Source of the DNA: Rariglobus sp041662485
GTDB lineage: Bacteria > Verrucomicrobiota > Verrucomicrobiia > Opitutales > Opitutaceae
Length of the DNA: 64,000 nt
Reading direction: 5' to 3'
Assembly: GCA_041662485.1 (NCBI GenBank)
Contig: JBAZSJ010000007.1
Coordinates: 80,177-144,176, forward strand
The position numbers and the translations under genes are program-made. Below, one piece after another: positions 9,431 through 18,489 of the stretch (position 1 is the first letter of the stretch; each line of letters starts with the position of its first letter). The notes beneath the pieces are model-generated. The model saw only the letters and a list, made by a program, of their open reading frames with translations, had not been told where the DNA came from and ran no database searches.

Positions 9431-10648
9431 ATGTGTAAAATCGCCAAACCTTTTATCCGGGCTATCGTTTTTATCGGGCTTGGCCTGATCGCGACCGCGA
9501 ACGCCACCCCTCCGGCGTGGGATCTCTCCACGCTCTCGCAGCCCCCGACAATCTCGGCAACCGCGCCCGAGGTTCCCCTGATCGAAGGCCTGCACGCGGT
9601 CTATTTCGACGGCCTGCCCTGGCGCGGAAACCCCACCCACGTTTTCGCCTACTACGGCATCCCGGCCAACGCCTCTCCCGATCACAAAGTCCCCGGCATC
9701 GTGCTCGTGCATGGCGCCGGCGGAACCGCATTTTCCGACTGGGTCAAATTGTGGGTGAGCCGTGGATACGCCGCCATCGCCTTCGACGACGAAGGCCAGT
9801 TACCCGTCGGCAAATACAGCGCCTGGACCCGCATCCCCGACGGCGGCCCGCGTCGCGCCGATATCCCTCAACTCAACTGGCCGGTCACCGACCAGTGGAT
9901 GTATCACGCCATCGCCAATACAATACTCGCCCACTCGCTGCTCGCCTCGCTTCCCGAAGTGGACGCCAACCGCATCGGGGCCACCGGCATATCCTGGGGA
10001 GCAGTCATCCTCTCCAACGTTGCCGCCATCGACACCCGGCTGATATTCGCCGCGCCCGTTTACGGCTGCGGCTTCATCTCGGAAGAGTCGGACGACGGCT
10101 CCACCTTCGTCGGCCAGAAAGGCACACCTGAACAACGCGCCGCCTGGCGCGCACTCTGGGACCCCGCTGCTCGCTTACCCCAGGCCAAGGTGCCCCTGCT
10201 CTGGGTCGCCGGCACCAACGATTTCGCCTTCACCATGAAAGCTTGGCAGCAGTCGTATCGTATCACGCCCGGCACCCAGGCAATCTGCCTGCGTGTGCGC
10301 ATGCGCCACGCCCACGGCGGACCCGGTGAATCCCCCGAAGAGATTCACGCCTTCGCCGACAGCATCGTCGGCAACGGCGTTCCGCTAACCCGCGTGCTTA
10401 AACAAGGAACCGAAAACCAATCCGCATGGGCGAGCTACACATCCACGACACCGCTGAAACGCGCCGAACTCAACTTCACCCGAAGTTCCGGACGCTGGCA
10501 GGACCGAGTCTGGGAAACCATCCCCGCCACGATCAAAGAGGATCGCGTGGTCGCAGATCTGCCGTCCGACACGACCACCTACTACTTCAACCTGATCGAT
10601 GATCGCGACCTGATCGTCAGCACCGAGCACGTCGAGCTCCGCCCGTAA
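9431..10648 (+). CDS. Secreted alpha/beta-hydrolase, acetyl xylan esterase-like (405 aa)
   Basis: Signal peptide (FIRAIVFIGLGLIATANA) then an alpha/beta-hydrolase fold: VLVHGAGGTA oxyanion loop (92-100), nucleophile elbow GISWG with Ser188, Asp264 in AGTNDF, and His293 or His295 in MRHAHGG. The layout resembles the AXE1/dienelactone-hydrolase group that removes acetyl groups from plant polysaccharides. A C-terminal extension (about 330-405) looks like a beta-sandwich domain (TTYYFNLIDDRDLIVST). A GGGGAA sequence precedes ATG 9431. It shares the locus with a CE12-like esterase, so cooperation in deacetylating pectin is plausible. Confidence 0.8.
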   Translation: MCKIAKPFIRAIVFIGLGLIATANATPPAWDLSTLSQPPTISATAPEVPLIEGLHAVYFDGLPWRGNPTHVFAYYGIPANASPDHKVPGIVLVHGAGGTAFSDWVKLWVSRGYAAIAFDDEGQLPVGKYSAWTRIPDGGPRRADIPQLNWPVTDQWMYHAIANTILAHSLLASLPEVDANRIGATGISWGAVILSNVAAIDTRLIFAAPVYGCGFISEESDDGSTFVGQKGTPEQRAAWRALWDPAARLPQAKVPLLWVAGTNDFAFTMKAWQQSYRITPGTQAICLRVRMRHAHGGPGESPEEIHAFADSIVGNGVPLTRVLKQGTENQSAWASYTSTTPLKRAELNFTRSSGRWQDRVWETIPATIKEDRVVADLPSDTTTYYFNLIDDRDLIVSTEHVELRP

Positions 10649-10670
10649 AACCTTCTAGACTCTTTATTCC

Positions 10671-11384
10671 ATGAAAATCCGCATTCTCACCCTCCTGCTG
10701 TGCTTTTGCTCCGCCGCCATCCTCCCGGCTTCGGCCGACGGACTCAAAATCGCCCTCATCGGTGACTCGACCGTCTGCAAATACCCCAAGGTATCCCGCC
10801 AACACGGCTGGGGCGAGCTGCTGCCCGAGTTTATCGCCAAGGACACCCTCGTCATCAACGAAGCCAAGGGCGGTGCCAGCACCAAAACCTTCCCCGTCGA
10901 CCGTTGGGATCGTGCGCGCGCCGCCAAACCCGACTTCATCCTGATTCAATTCGGCCACAATGATTCGCACGCCAAAGATAAACCGGAGTCCACCGATGCC
11001 GCCACTGACTACCGCGAAAACCTCCGTCGTTACATCGCCGAAGCTCGCGCGATCGGCGCGCAACCGATCCTCGTCACTCCGGTCCGCCGCCGGTTGTTTC
11101 AAGCCAACGGAACACCCACCACCGAACTCCATGCCTACGCCGAAGTGATGAAAGCAGTCGGCGCCGAACTCTCCGTCCCGGTGATCGATCTCTACACACT
11201 GAGCGGCAACCTCTACCAAAAACTAGGCGAAGAAGGTTCGACTGCCTTCACGATGAACCAGCCCGATAACGCCGACCACCCCGGCAAAGGCGACCGCACC
11301 CACTTCACCGAACACGGTGCTCGCGAAATGGCCAAGCTCGTCGCGGAAAGCCTGTATGGCATCGCCCCCGGCCTGGCAAAGTGA
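10671..11384 (+). CDS. Rhamnogalacturonan acetylesterase-like SGNH hydrolase (237 aa)
   Basis: Signal peptide (MKIRILTLLLCFCSAAILPA) then a CE12-type SGNH hydrolase. The four family blocks are GDST with Ser33, the KGGAST block (66-71) with its oxyanion glycine, GHND with Asn97, and DRTH with Asp208 and His211. CE12 enzymes remove acetyl groups from rhamnogalacturonan in pectin. It starts 22 bases after the previous esterase gene, so the two are probably co-transcribed. The full catalytic set is present. Confidence 0.9.
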   Translation: MKIRILTLLLCFCSAAILPASADGLKIALIGDSTVCKYPKVSRQHGWGELLPEFIAKDTLVINEAKGGASTKTFPVDRWDRARAAKPDFILIQFGHNDSHAKDKPESTDAATDYRENLRRYIAEARAIGAQPILVTPVRRRLFQANGTPTTELHAYAEVMKAVGAELSVPVIDLYTLSGNLYQKLGEEGSTAFTMNQPDNADHPGKGDRTHFTEHGAREMAKLVAESLYGIAPGLAK

Positions 11385-11435
11385 TCAAACCCGTCGATCC
11401 CTGGGTTTCCGTTCAGCCCAAGTCTTCCAAAACAC

Positions 11436-12818
11436 GTGCATGCCCCGATTCCTCCGACCGGTAAAAAGCCGGAGATCGCGCCCAAAATCTGGACCGCCGG
11501 CACTCTCACCTATACGGGAGCCGCCCTCGTCCCGCTGTTTTTCTGGCTGCTCTTCGGCGACTTCGCTTGGTCGATGCGCGACCGCTCGATCGGCCAGATG
11601 TCCGCCTGGTATCTGAACCACCTGAAGGTATCCAACCTCGCGTTCGGGCTCCTCATGAGCTCTCTACCGGTGCTCATCGGCCTCATCCTCGGCCCGATTA
11701 TCAGCGTCAAATCCGACCACCACCGAGGCAAATGGGGGCGCCGCATCCCGTTTCTGTTGGTGACGACGCCGCTGGCGACCTTCGGCATGCTCGGCTTGGC
11801 CTCCACTCCGTTCATCGCGAGATGGGTGCATGGCTTTTTTCCGGAGCAAAGCGCCATGCTCGTCGCGCTGATCTGCTTCGGTGTGTTCTGGACGTCCTTC
11901 GAGGTCGCGACCATCGCCGCCAACGCGGTCTTCGGCGGACTGATCAACGATGTCGTGCCCCGTCCGCTGCTCGGCCGATTCTACGGCATGTTTCGCGCGG
12001 TCAGCCTGATCGACGGCATGATTTTCAACTACTGGCTCATGGGCAAGGTGCCCGACCACTTCAGCATCATCATGACCGGCATCGGCCTGTTCTACGGAGC
12101 CGCGTTCATGTGGGTGTGCTTCAAGGTCAAGGAAGGCGACTACCCGCCGCCTCCGCCCGAAGACAACTGCGGACCGATGACAGGCCTGGTCGCCGGCACC
12201 AAGACCTACGTGCGCGAGTGCTTTGCCTCGTCCTACTACCGATGGGTCTTCGTGATGCTCATGGCAGCGGCTCTGGCCTTCGCTCCCATCAACACCTTCG
12301 CCCTGCCCTACGCCCTCCACCTCGGACTGAAAGAAGACACCTACGGAAAATTCCTGGCCCTGACTTACGTGATCTCGTTGTGCCTGGCCTATCCGCTCGG
12401 CTGGCTGGCGGACAAATTCCACCCGCTGCGCATGGCCATCGTGACGCTGCTCGGCTATCTCGCGGTGACGGTCTGGGGCGGCCTTTACGCGACCACGCCC
12501 GGCACCTTTCTGTTTTGCTGGGTGCTGCACGGCGTGTTCTCCGGATGCTACTTTACCGGCGCTGCCTCGCTCGCAATGCGCCTGTTTCCGCAAAACAAAT
12601 TCGCCCAGTTCCAATCTGCGGCCGGCATCGTGGCCAGCCCGGCCCAAATGACGCTGGCTCCCCTGCTCGGCATGATCATCGACCGAAGCGGAAACACCTA
12701 CAGCTACACCTTCGTCGGAGCCGTGATCCTTGCCGTCATCGCGATAGCCGCGGCCATCCAAGTCTACCGCAAATTCATACGCCTGGGAGGTCCCGACAAC
12801 TACGTCGCACCGGTATAA
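11436..12818 (+). CDS. MFS transporter, probable sugar or oligosaccharide uptake (460 aa)
   Basis: Polytopic membrane protein with about 12 predicted helices, for example TGAALVPLFFWLLFGDFAW and PVLIGLILGPIISV. The loop SDHHRGKWGRRIPFL between helices 2 and 3 is the MFS/GPH-type motif. It starts with GTG at 11436. As last gene of the LacI-flanked locus it probably imports the sugar freed by the secreted lyase and esterases. Substrate and coupling ion cannot be read from the sequence. It converges on deoA, with a REP-like doublet between. Confidence 0.85.
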   Translation: MHAPIPPTGKKPEIAPKIWTAGTLTYTGAALVPLFFWLLFGDFAWSMRDRSIGQMSAWYLNHLKVSNLAFGLLMSSLPVLIGLILGPIISVKSDHHRGKWGRRIPFLLVTTPLATFGMLGLASTPFIARWVHGFFPEQSAMLVALICFGVFWTSFEVATIAANAVFGGLINDVVPRPLLGRFYGMFRAVSLIDGMIFNYWLMGKVPDHFSIIMTGIGLFYGAAFMWVCFKVKEGDYPPPPPEDNCGPMTGLVAGTKTYVRECFASSYYRWVFVMLMAAALAFAPINTFALPYALHLGLKEDTYGKFLALTYVISLCLAYPLGWLADKFHPLRMAIVTLLGYLAVTVWGGLYATTPGTFLFCWVLHGVFSGCYFTGAASLAMRLFPQNKFAQFQSAAGIVASPAQMTLAPLLGMIIDRSGNTYSYTFVGAVILAVIAIAAAIQVYRKFIRLGGPDNYVAPV

Positions 12819-12835
12819 TAAACCCGACCTAAAAG

Positions 12836-12894
12836 TGGACGCGGCGTCCCGCCGCGTTTTCCCAACTAAAAAGCGGCAAGATGCCGCTTCTACT
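12836..12894. repeat. REP-like doublet, GTGGACGCGGCG...CTAC
   Basis: The left hairpin GACGCGGCG/CGCCGCGT and the right hairpin AAGCGGCA/TGCCGCTT end in CTAC. It is the same family as 23407-23465 and lies between the converging MFS and deoA genes, where the hairpins may end both transcripts. Confidence 0.7.
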
Positions 12895-12898
12895 TTTA

Positions 12899-14215
12899 TC
12901 ACCCGATTACTTCGTCAACCAGCCGCGGAGCCTCAACCGGCGCCGCACTGAAACGAACCGCCTGCGCGACGCTCTCGCGCGCTCCGACTAGTTTGGCCTC
13001 GTCGTTCGCATGCACCACCGCGATCACGCCGCCTGGCGGCACGCGTTCGCCGATTTTCACCAGCGCGCTGAACCCCACCGCGTGATCCACCGCATCCTCG
13101 GCCTTCACGCGGCCGGCACCCAGCTTGAGCGCCGCCAGCGCGATCTCCATCGCCCCGACCGACTGCACATAACCGCCGGTCGCGCTCTTCACCTCGGCGC
13201 GAAACCGTGCCTGCGGCAGCCGAACCGGATCGTCGATCACGCATCCGTCGCCTCCCTGAGCCGTCACAATCTCGCGGAACTTCGCCAACGCCCCGCCGCT
13301 TGAAATTGAATTTTCCAACTGCATCCGTGCCTCCGCCGTCGTCTTGACGGTGCCCGCGAGCAGCAGCATTTGCTCCCCAAGCGCATACGTCACCTCCATC
13401 AAATCCGCCGGACCTTCGCCTCTCAAACACGCCACGCTCTCCGCAACTTCGAGCGCGTTGCCCACCGCACGGCCCAGCGGCTGGTCCATCGCGGTCAGCA
13501 GCGCACGCGTCGGTTTCCCCATCGTGTTGCCGATGTCCACCATCGCCTGCGCCAGCGCGCGCGCATCGGCCTTGTCCTTCATGAAAGCGCCGGCCCCGAA
13601 TTTCACATCGAGCACGAGCGCGTCGATGCCCTCGGCGAGTTTCTTGCACATGATCGACGCGCAGATGAGCGGCAGGCACTCGACCGTCGCGGTCACGTCG
13701 CGCAGCGCGTAGAGCTTCTTGTCCGCCGGCGCGAGTTCCTTGGTCTGCCCGATGAGCGCGCAGCCGACCTTGTCCACCTGCGCACGATACTCGTCCATCG
13801 AAAGCCCCGTGCGAAACCCCGGGATCGCCTCCAGCTTGTCCAACGTGCCGCCGGTGTGTCCGAGACCGCGCCCGCTGATCATCGGCACGGCCACTCCGCA
13901 CGCCGCGACCATCGGCGCAAGGTGGATGGAAACCTTGTCGCCGACGCCACCCGTCGAGTGCTTGTCCACCTTCGGCGCGCGCACCGCCGACAGATCGGCG
14001 AACACGCCCGACTTCATCATCGCATCGGTCAACGCCACGGTCTCCACCGTGTTCATCCCGCGCACAAAAATCGCCATCAACATCGCCGACAACTGGTAGT
14101 CCGCCCACGACCCATCGGTCGCCCCGCGCACAAACGCCGCGATCTCATCCGCCGACAGGGCATGCCCGTCCCTTTTGCGGGCGATGACATGCTGCGGAAA
14201 CAACGGCGTGCTCAT
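12899..14215 (-). CDS. deoA: Thymidine/pyrimidine-nucleoside phosphorylase (438 aa)
   Basis: Cytosolic phosphorolysis of thymidine or other pyrimidine (deoxy)nucleosides to base and (deoxy)ribose-1-phosphate. The family signature SGRGLGHTGGTLDKLEAIPG lies at about 113-132, preceded by VDKHSTGGVGDKVS (phosphate site) and followed by LDVKFGAGAFMKD. Length fits DeoA/Pdp. No partner is adjacent, but ribokinase (18721) and deoC (21780) lie within 9 kb and could continue the pathway. Whether it prefers thymidine (DeoA) or is a broad Pdp cannot be settled from motifs. Confidence 0.93.
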   Translation of the reverse strand: MSTPLFPQHVIARKRDGHALSADEIAAFVRGATDGSWADYQLSAMLMAIFVRGMNTVETVALTDAMMKSGVFADLSAVRAPKVDKHSTGGVGDKVSIHLAPMVAACGVAVPMISGRGLGHTGGTLDKLEAIPGFRTGLSMDEYRAQVDKVGCALIGQTKELAPADKKLYALRDVTATVECLPLICASIMCKKLAEGIDALVLDVKFGAGAFMKDKADARALAQAMVDIGNTMGKPTRALLTAMDQPLGRAVGNALEVAESVACLRGEGPADLMEVTYALGEQMLLLAGTVKTTAEARMQLENSISSGGALAKFREIVTAQGGDGCVIDDPVRLPQARFRAEVKSATGGYVQSVGAMEIALAALKLGAGRVKAEDAVDHAVGFSALVKIGERVPPGGVIAVVHANDEAKLVGARESVAQAVRFSAAPVEAPRLVDEVIG

Positions 14216-14256
14216 CCCTCCACCCCACCGCCCGCCGGCATCCGGCGCAAGCCCCC

Positions 14257-14293
14257 GATCCGGTTTGTCACTTAATAAGTGACAAACCGGATC
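14257..14293. repeat. Perfect 18-bp-arm palindrome
   Basis: Arms GATCCGGTTTGTCACTTA (14257-14274) and its exact complement (14276-14293) around one central base. It lies between the starts of deoA (14215) and the end of the glycosidase gene (14306). No T run follows on either strand. The shape resembles 40648-40682 and 56307-56343. Confidence 0.75.
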
Positions 14294-14305
14294 GGACCTC
14301 CGCCG

Positions 14306-17300
14306 TCATTTCGCCGCAAGTTCGTAGGCCAGTTGCGTCCCTTCGGGCGTCACCGTCTGCGCCTGCAGCACCCACGCATCGCCGTCGCGGACAAGCCCCA
14401 CCTCCCGCTGTCGCTTGCCGGTGGCGTCAACCGCCCACGCCCGCCATGTCTTGCCGGCGTCCAGCCGCAGTCGGATCTCCGCCCCTCCGGCCCGCACCAA
14501 GTGGGGCGCTCCGCCCCGTGAAACCTGCAACCGCCGGTCTTGGTCGGCAAACTTCATGCCCGTGGCCAGCGCATCCGTCAGATGCGTGACCAGCACCCGT
14601 CCGCTTTTCGCCAAAGGCATTCCATCGAGCGAGATCACCGAAACGGTCCCGAAGGTCGTTCCGTTTTTGACCGTCACCCGCGCGCCTTCGGACAGCTGGC
14701 CGGCCGGCAGCACGAACAACTCGCTGCGTTCCGTCACCACCTTCACCGCTCCGTCCTGCTGCCGGAGTTCGATCTGTCCCGTGTCACTCGTGAATTTCGA
14801 TCCCTTTTCATCCGTCGAGTCAGGGGGCAACACGCCGTCGGCCTCCAGCCGGCGCGCGATGCCCTCGTTCGCACGATAGATTTTGATGCCCGGTTTTTCC
14901 GTGGAAACCGACGCGCCGCCCACGACCGCGTCCAGACCATGACGGGCCAGTTCCTCCGCCGCGGAGCCCGTTCCCGAGCCGATGCGCGTGACGAGGCCCA
15001 GCCGTGAAAACTCCGGAGGGAATCCCTTCCCCTGCGCGGCGAACACCTCGGACGCCCGGACCGCATAACCGATGGCGTGACGCCCCGGAGCAATGTCTCC
15101 CCGCCGGAAAAGCAGCGCGGACACACGGTCGGCCAGCAAGCCTATCGGGTCCTCGGCGATCGAGAAGATGCTGTCGGCTCCCCCCTCAAGGGCCGCCGCG
15201 CGTTTCGCCGCATAATCGAAATTATAGAGTCCGTCCCAATCCTGAAGCGAAGCATAGGCGGGCATGAGCACCCCGCCCTCCGCCCGGTATTGGTTGGGCC
15301 GGACGAAATTGAATTCCGACACGACGTAGGGTTTGCCCCACAGACGGGCCGGCATCATCGCGCGCGGAACCTGCGCGGCTGAACGCACCGCGCTTGCCTG
15401 CACGAATCCATTGGGCAGAGACCACTGCTTTTCGGGAAAGCTCGGATGGTCCCAATACTCGTGGTTGTCCACGTAGTCGTAGCGCTCGCGCAGGAAGGCC
15501 TGCCCCTGCGCGCTCACGAAATTCACGCCCGTGAGCGGCGCCTTCACGCCGATGGAACGCAGGAAGGCGAACATGCGCGCATCCGACGCGCCCTGCCGCT
15601 CGTTCAGGAAACGATTGAATCCGACGGCGCGGTCGCCTCCGGATTTTTCACTGTTGCCGGCTTCCTTCCACCACGACGCAAACGCCTCGTCGTAACGCCG
15701 CCGCACCTCCGGGGTGCAGTTGACCCAGACCGTCAGCGTGTCCTCGTTTACCGGACAGATGCCGATCAAGGCCGGGTCCGCCGCCCACGTAAGCCCGGTG
15801 TAGGAATTCTGGTGGGTGAGCAGGCTCTGCGCGAACCGCGTCCACGCCGCAAACGCATCCTCGGAGACCGGCACCAGCGCCTTGAATTGCGCCATGGTGT
15901 CCGCCTGCGGGTCGATCCCCATCGCCGCCATCTCGTCCTTGCTGAAGCCGCGTATGGTGAAGAGGTCGATGTTCACATAAATCCCGTGGCGTTTCATCGC
16001 GGCGAACAGGTAGTCCAGCTTGTCGAGCTGCGCCGGATCCGGCTCGTGCGAGGGACCGCCCTTGGCGATCAGGTCCCGGTCATAATGGTGGAAGCGCACG
16101 GTGTTGTAGCCCGAGGCGGCCAACCGCGCAGCCAGCCGGTCGGCCTCGGCGTGCTCCAGATAGTTGGCCGTAAAACACAGGTTCACGCCCCACAGGCGCA
16201 CGCGCGCGCCCGGTTTTCCGGCAAACTCGAAGTGCCCCGCCGGCGTCGCCACCAGCGCCCCGTGTTTTCCTGCGGGCGCATCGGCGAGCTTGGAAAAATC
16301 AAACACGCCGCCCTGCTCGATCTCGACCGAGTGCGCGTAAGGCGCCCACTCCGGCCCGGCCTTCACCACCAGTGGAATCATGGAACGCGAGGGCGCTATG
16401 TCGTCCGGCGAGCCCGACATCCCCGCCACCATCCACAGCGCGTCTCCCTCGGCTTCCAGCGCGACCTCGACCACCGGCTTTTCCTCCAGGACAAACCGTG
16501 ACACATAAAGTCCGACCGGGCTGCTGGCGTTTTCACCCCGCCAGCCCACCACGGCGTTGGATAGCGACGCCGGCTGCCACCAGTTGCCCAGGTCACGACC
16601 GGCCTGCACCTCTTGCACTCCCTCCGTGCCGTCGGTGTAGCGGACGCGCAAGCGCCCCACTGCCGCGCCATTGGCCGGCAACCACGCCCCCGAATGCAGC
16701 AGATAAAGATTCCGCCAGACCGGCCTGTCCGGCACGGGCACCACCGCCGAGACCGCCGCGCCGCCCCGTCCGGAATGGCCCAGCACCAACGCCGCGCGAC
16801 CGTCATTCGTCGCCGGATCGGCGATGTCGAAAGTCACTCCCGCCAGCGTCTGCGTCCCCGGAGCGAAGACCGCCAGATCGTTGGTCGGCCCCTGGTCGGT
16901 CCAGCCGCCCTTGAGGTCGCCCGCCACGTCGTCGCGAAAACCGCGGTTGGCCGCCCCGCGCAACGAAACGGGAACACTGAGGTAGGGAATATGCCGCAGA
17001 CCGAGCTTGAGAGCGGCTTGTTTGAGCGGGCCGTCCGGCAGTGAAAACTGCAGGCGCACGGTGTAGGCGTCCTGCTTCCACTGGCGGTTGTCCTGCACCA
17101 GCACGCCAAAGACGCCCTTGATCTCGATCATGCCGGTCGCGGCGGGCAGCAGCAGCGTGCGTTCCCTCATCGCCGGCTCCGCCAGCACGGTCTTGCGCTG
17201 CGATTGTTTCGGCAGCTCCCGCGCCACGCCGTCAAGCACCACGGACCGGCCCGCGCCCAGCTCCAGCGGCAACATCGCCTGCAACGCCAGCTCCCGCGTC

Positions 17301-17659
17301 TGAATCCCCTCGGAATGCGTCACCTGATAGTCCGCCTCGAACGACCGGCCGTCGGTCCGCGTGATGCGCTCGCCATAGGCGAGCCGGGCATTGTTGCCTT
17401 GGATTGCCAAAGCGCCGCGCGTCTCCCAAGTCGGATCGCCTCTCTTGGGATAACCCGGCTCCGGGCGGGCGCCTTCCTGGGAAACCGCCGCCCAGTCGGG
17501 GCTGAAATGCATCAGCGCAAAGTCGAGCCCGTCGAACGAGAAGGCCCCGTTCGCCCGCAACCTGAGGTTCGACACCTCGGGCGTATTCTCCGCCGCCTTC
17601 AGCGAAAACACGCCAAACACAAAACCGATCGCGAGAAACCGAAAGCAACGGGATATCAT
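14306..17659 (-). CDS. Large secreted clan GH-A glycoside hydrolase (1117 aa)
   Basis: Signal peptide (FRFLAIGFVFGVFSLKA), a long N-terminal beta-rich part (about 25-480), a TIM barrel and C-terminal beta modules. The barrel begins RVRLWGVNLCFTANY with GYNTVRFHHYDRD. The likely acid/base is Glu639 (CPVNED) and the likely nucleophile Glu782 (YVVSEFN), the clan GH-A (GH2/GH5-like) pair. Exact family and substrate are not assignable by eye; plant or algal polysaccharide is likely. The N-terminal part could be a carbohydrate-binding or heparinase-like sandwich. Its size is well above simple GH5 enzymes. Confidence 0.8.
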   Translation of the reverse strand: MISRCFRFLAIGFVFGVFSLKAAENTPEVSNLRLRANGAFSFDGLDFALMHFSPDWAAVSQEGARPEPGYPKRGDPTWETRGALAIQGNNARLAYGERITRTDGRSFEADYQVTHSEGIQTRELALQAMLPLELGAGRSVVLDGVARELPKQSQRKTVLAEPAMRERTLLLPAATGMIEIKGVFGVLVQDNRQWKQDAYTVRLQFSLPDGPLKQAALKLGLRHIPYLSVPVSLRGAANRGFRDDVAGDLKGGWTDQGPTNDLAVFAPGTQTLAGVTFDIADPATNDGRAALVLGHSGRGGAAVSAVVPVPDRPVWRNLYLLHSGAWLPANGAAVGRLRVRYTDGTEGVQEVQAGRDLGNWWQPASLSNAVVGWRGENASSPVGLYVSRFVLEEKPVVEVALEAEGDALWMVAGMSGSPDDIAPSRSMIPLVVKAGPEWAPYAHSVEIEQGGVFDFSKLADAPAGKHGALVATPAGHFEFAGKPGARVRLWGVNLCFTANYLEHAEADRLAARLAASGYNTVRFHHYDRDLIAKGGPSHEPDPAQLDKLDYLFAAMKRHGIYVNIDLFTIRGFSKDEMAAMGIDPQADTMAQFKALVPVSEDAFAAWTRFAQSLLTHQNSYTGLTWAADPALIGICPVNEDTLTVWVNCTPEVRRRYDEAFASWWKEAGNSEKSGGDRAVGFNRFLNERQGASDARMFAFLRSIGVKAPLTGVNFVSAQGQAFLRERYDYVDNHEYWDHPSFPEKQWSLPNGFVQASAVRSAAQVPRAMMPARLWGKPYVVSEFNFVRPNQYRAEGGVLMPAYASLQDWDGLYNFDYAAKRAAALEGGADSIFSIAEDPIGLLADRVSALLFRRGDIAPGRHAIGYAVRASEVFAAQGKGFPPEFSRLGLVTRIGSGTGSAAEELARHGLDAVVGGASVSTEKPGIKIYRANEGIARRLEADGVLPPDSTDEKGSKFTSDTGQIELRQQDGAVKVVTERSELFVLPAGQLSEGARVTVKNGTTFGTVSVISLDGMPLAKSGRVLVTHLTDALATGMKFADQDRRLQVSRGGAPHLVRAGGAEIRLRLDAGKTWRAWAVDATGKRQREVGLVRDGDAWVLQAQTVTPEGTQLAYELAAK

Positions 17660-17683
17660 GGGGAATGGACAGTGAACAGAACG

Positions 17684-18421
17684 TCAGCCCTCCGTTCCAC
17701 CCAAAACCAACATCGTCCCGCTGCCGCGGAAGAACTCGTAATCCACCGTCACGATCCGCGAGTCGACGCCCGTTTTCGCCAGATCCACCCGAAGCCGCGG
17801 CAGTTCAGCATAAGGCAGTCCGTCCGGACCGCAGACCGGATGAATGCGCACCTCGCCCCGACTCACGCGCACCAACTCGCGGCAGGCGGCCAGATGAAAG
17901 TCGTAACCGAGCATCCGCCGATAGATGAACAGCAGGTGCGCGCACAGCACGAGGTCGAAGCTTCCGTCCTCAAACGGCAGCCGCGGCAACGCCCCGCCGA
18001 CATAACGGCCCTGCAAAAACCCGTCCTCGTAATCATCCAAAAAAAACGCCGCCGCCGAACGCCGGCTGGCCTCGGCCTCGTCAACGGAAGCGAAGGATTT
18101 GAACGTCAGCAGTTCCGGCTTGGCGCGCATCTGCGCAAGCGTGCGCGCGTAATCGAGCTGCACATGCGCCGCGAGCGTCGTCGACGGACAACCGTAAAGC
18201 GGGTCCACCGCGACCGCCGCGATGCCGGCGCGGTTGGCCTCGGCGGCAAACGACGACGGCCCCGCCGCGACATCGAGCACCGCGCGGCCTCGCAAGGCCG
18301 CCGGATCGAGCGAGAAGAAGCGCGTGTATTCGGCCAGCGTGCGGCCGAAGAACGCGAACGAGGAAAGTTCAAACACAGGATTGGAAGCGGAAGACAAAGA
18401 TGACCGGGAAATGGAGTTCAT
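17684..18421 (-). CDS. SAM-dependent class I methyltransferase (245 aa)
   Basis: Rossmann methyltransferase: motif I AVLDVAAGPSSFAAEA, acidic loop AVAVDPLYG, and motif IV-like FEDGSFDLVLCAHLLFIY. The substrate is unknown. I start at ATG 18421 (MNSISRSSL) because a possible TTG start at 18463 lies at the foot of a strong terminator hairpin (18462-18489). Having a terminator 30-40 bases ahead of the gene on the same strand suggests control by transcription attenuation. It runs in the same direction as the glycosidase gene, 24 bases away. Confidence 0.8.
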   Translation of the reverse strand: MNSISRSSLSSASNPVFELSSFAFFGRTLAEYTRFFSLDPAALRGRAVLDVAAGPSSFAAEANRAGIAAVAVDPLYGCPSTTLAAHVQLDYARTLAQMRAKPELLTFKSFASVDEAEASRRSAAAFFLDDYEDGFLQGRYVGGALPRLPFEDGSFDLVLCAHLLFIYRRMLGYDFHLAACRELVRVSRGEVRIHPVCGPDGLPYAELPRLRVDLAKTGVDSRIVTVDYEFFRGSGTMLVLGGTEG

Positions 18422-18461
18422 GATAAAGGCGTGAAGCGGTTGGGCATGGGTTTCGGACAAC

Positions 18462-18489
18462 AAAAAACCCGGCTCGAAAAGGAGCCGGG
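18462..18489 (-). terminator. Rho-independent terminator in leader of methyltransferase gene
   Basis: Read on the minus strand, CCCGGCTC and GAGCCGGG form an 8-bp stem with a 6-nt loop, followed by six T (18462-18467). No minus-strand protein gene lies upstream before 18720, so it ends either a small RNA or a leader transcript of the methyltransferase gene. Confidence 0.8.

Noticed and set aside
12806..12819. Additional ACCGGTA operator near the MFS gene end
   Set aside because: ACCGGTA here is the codons for the last residues and stop of the MFS gene; a single half site within coding sequence is not evidence of regulation.
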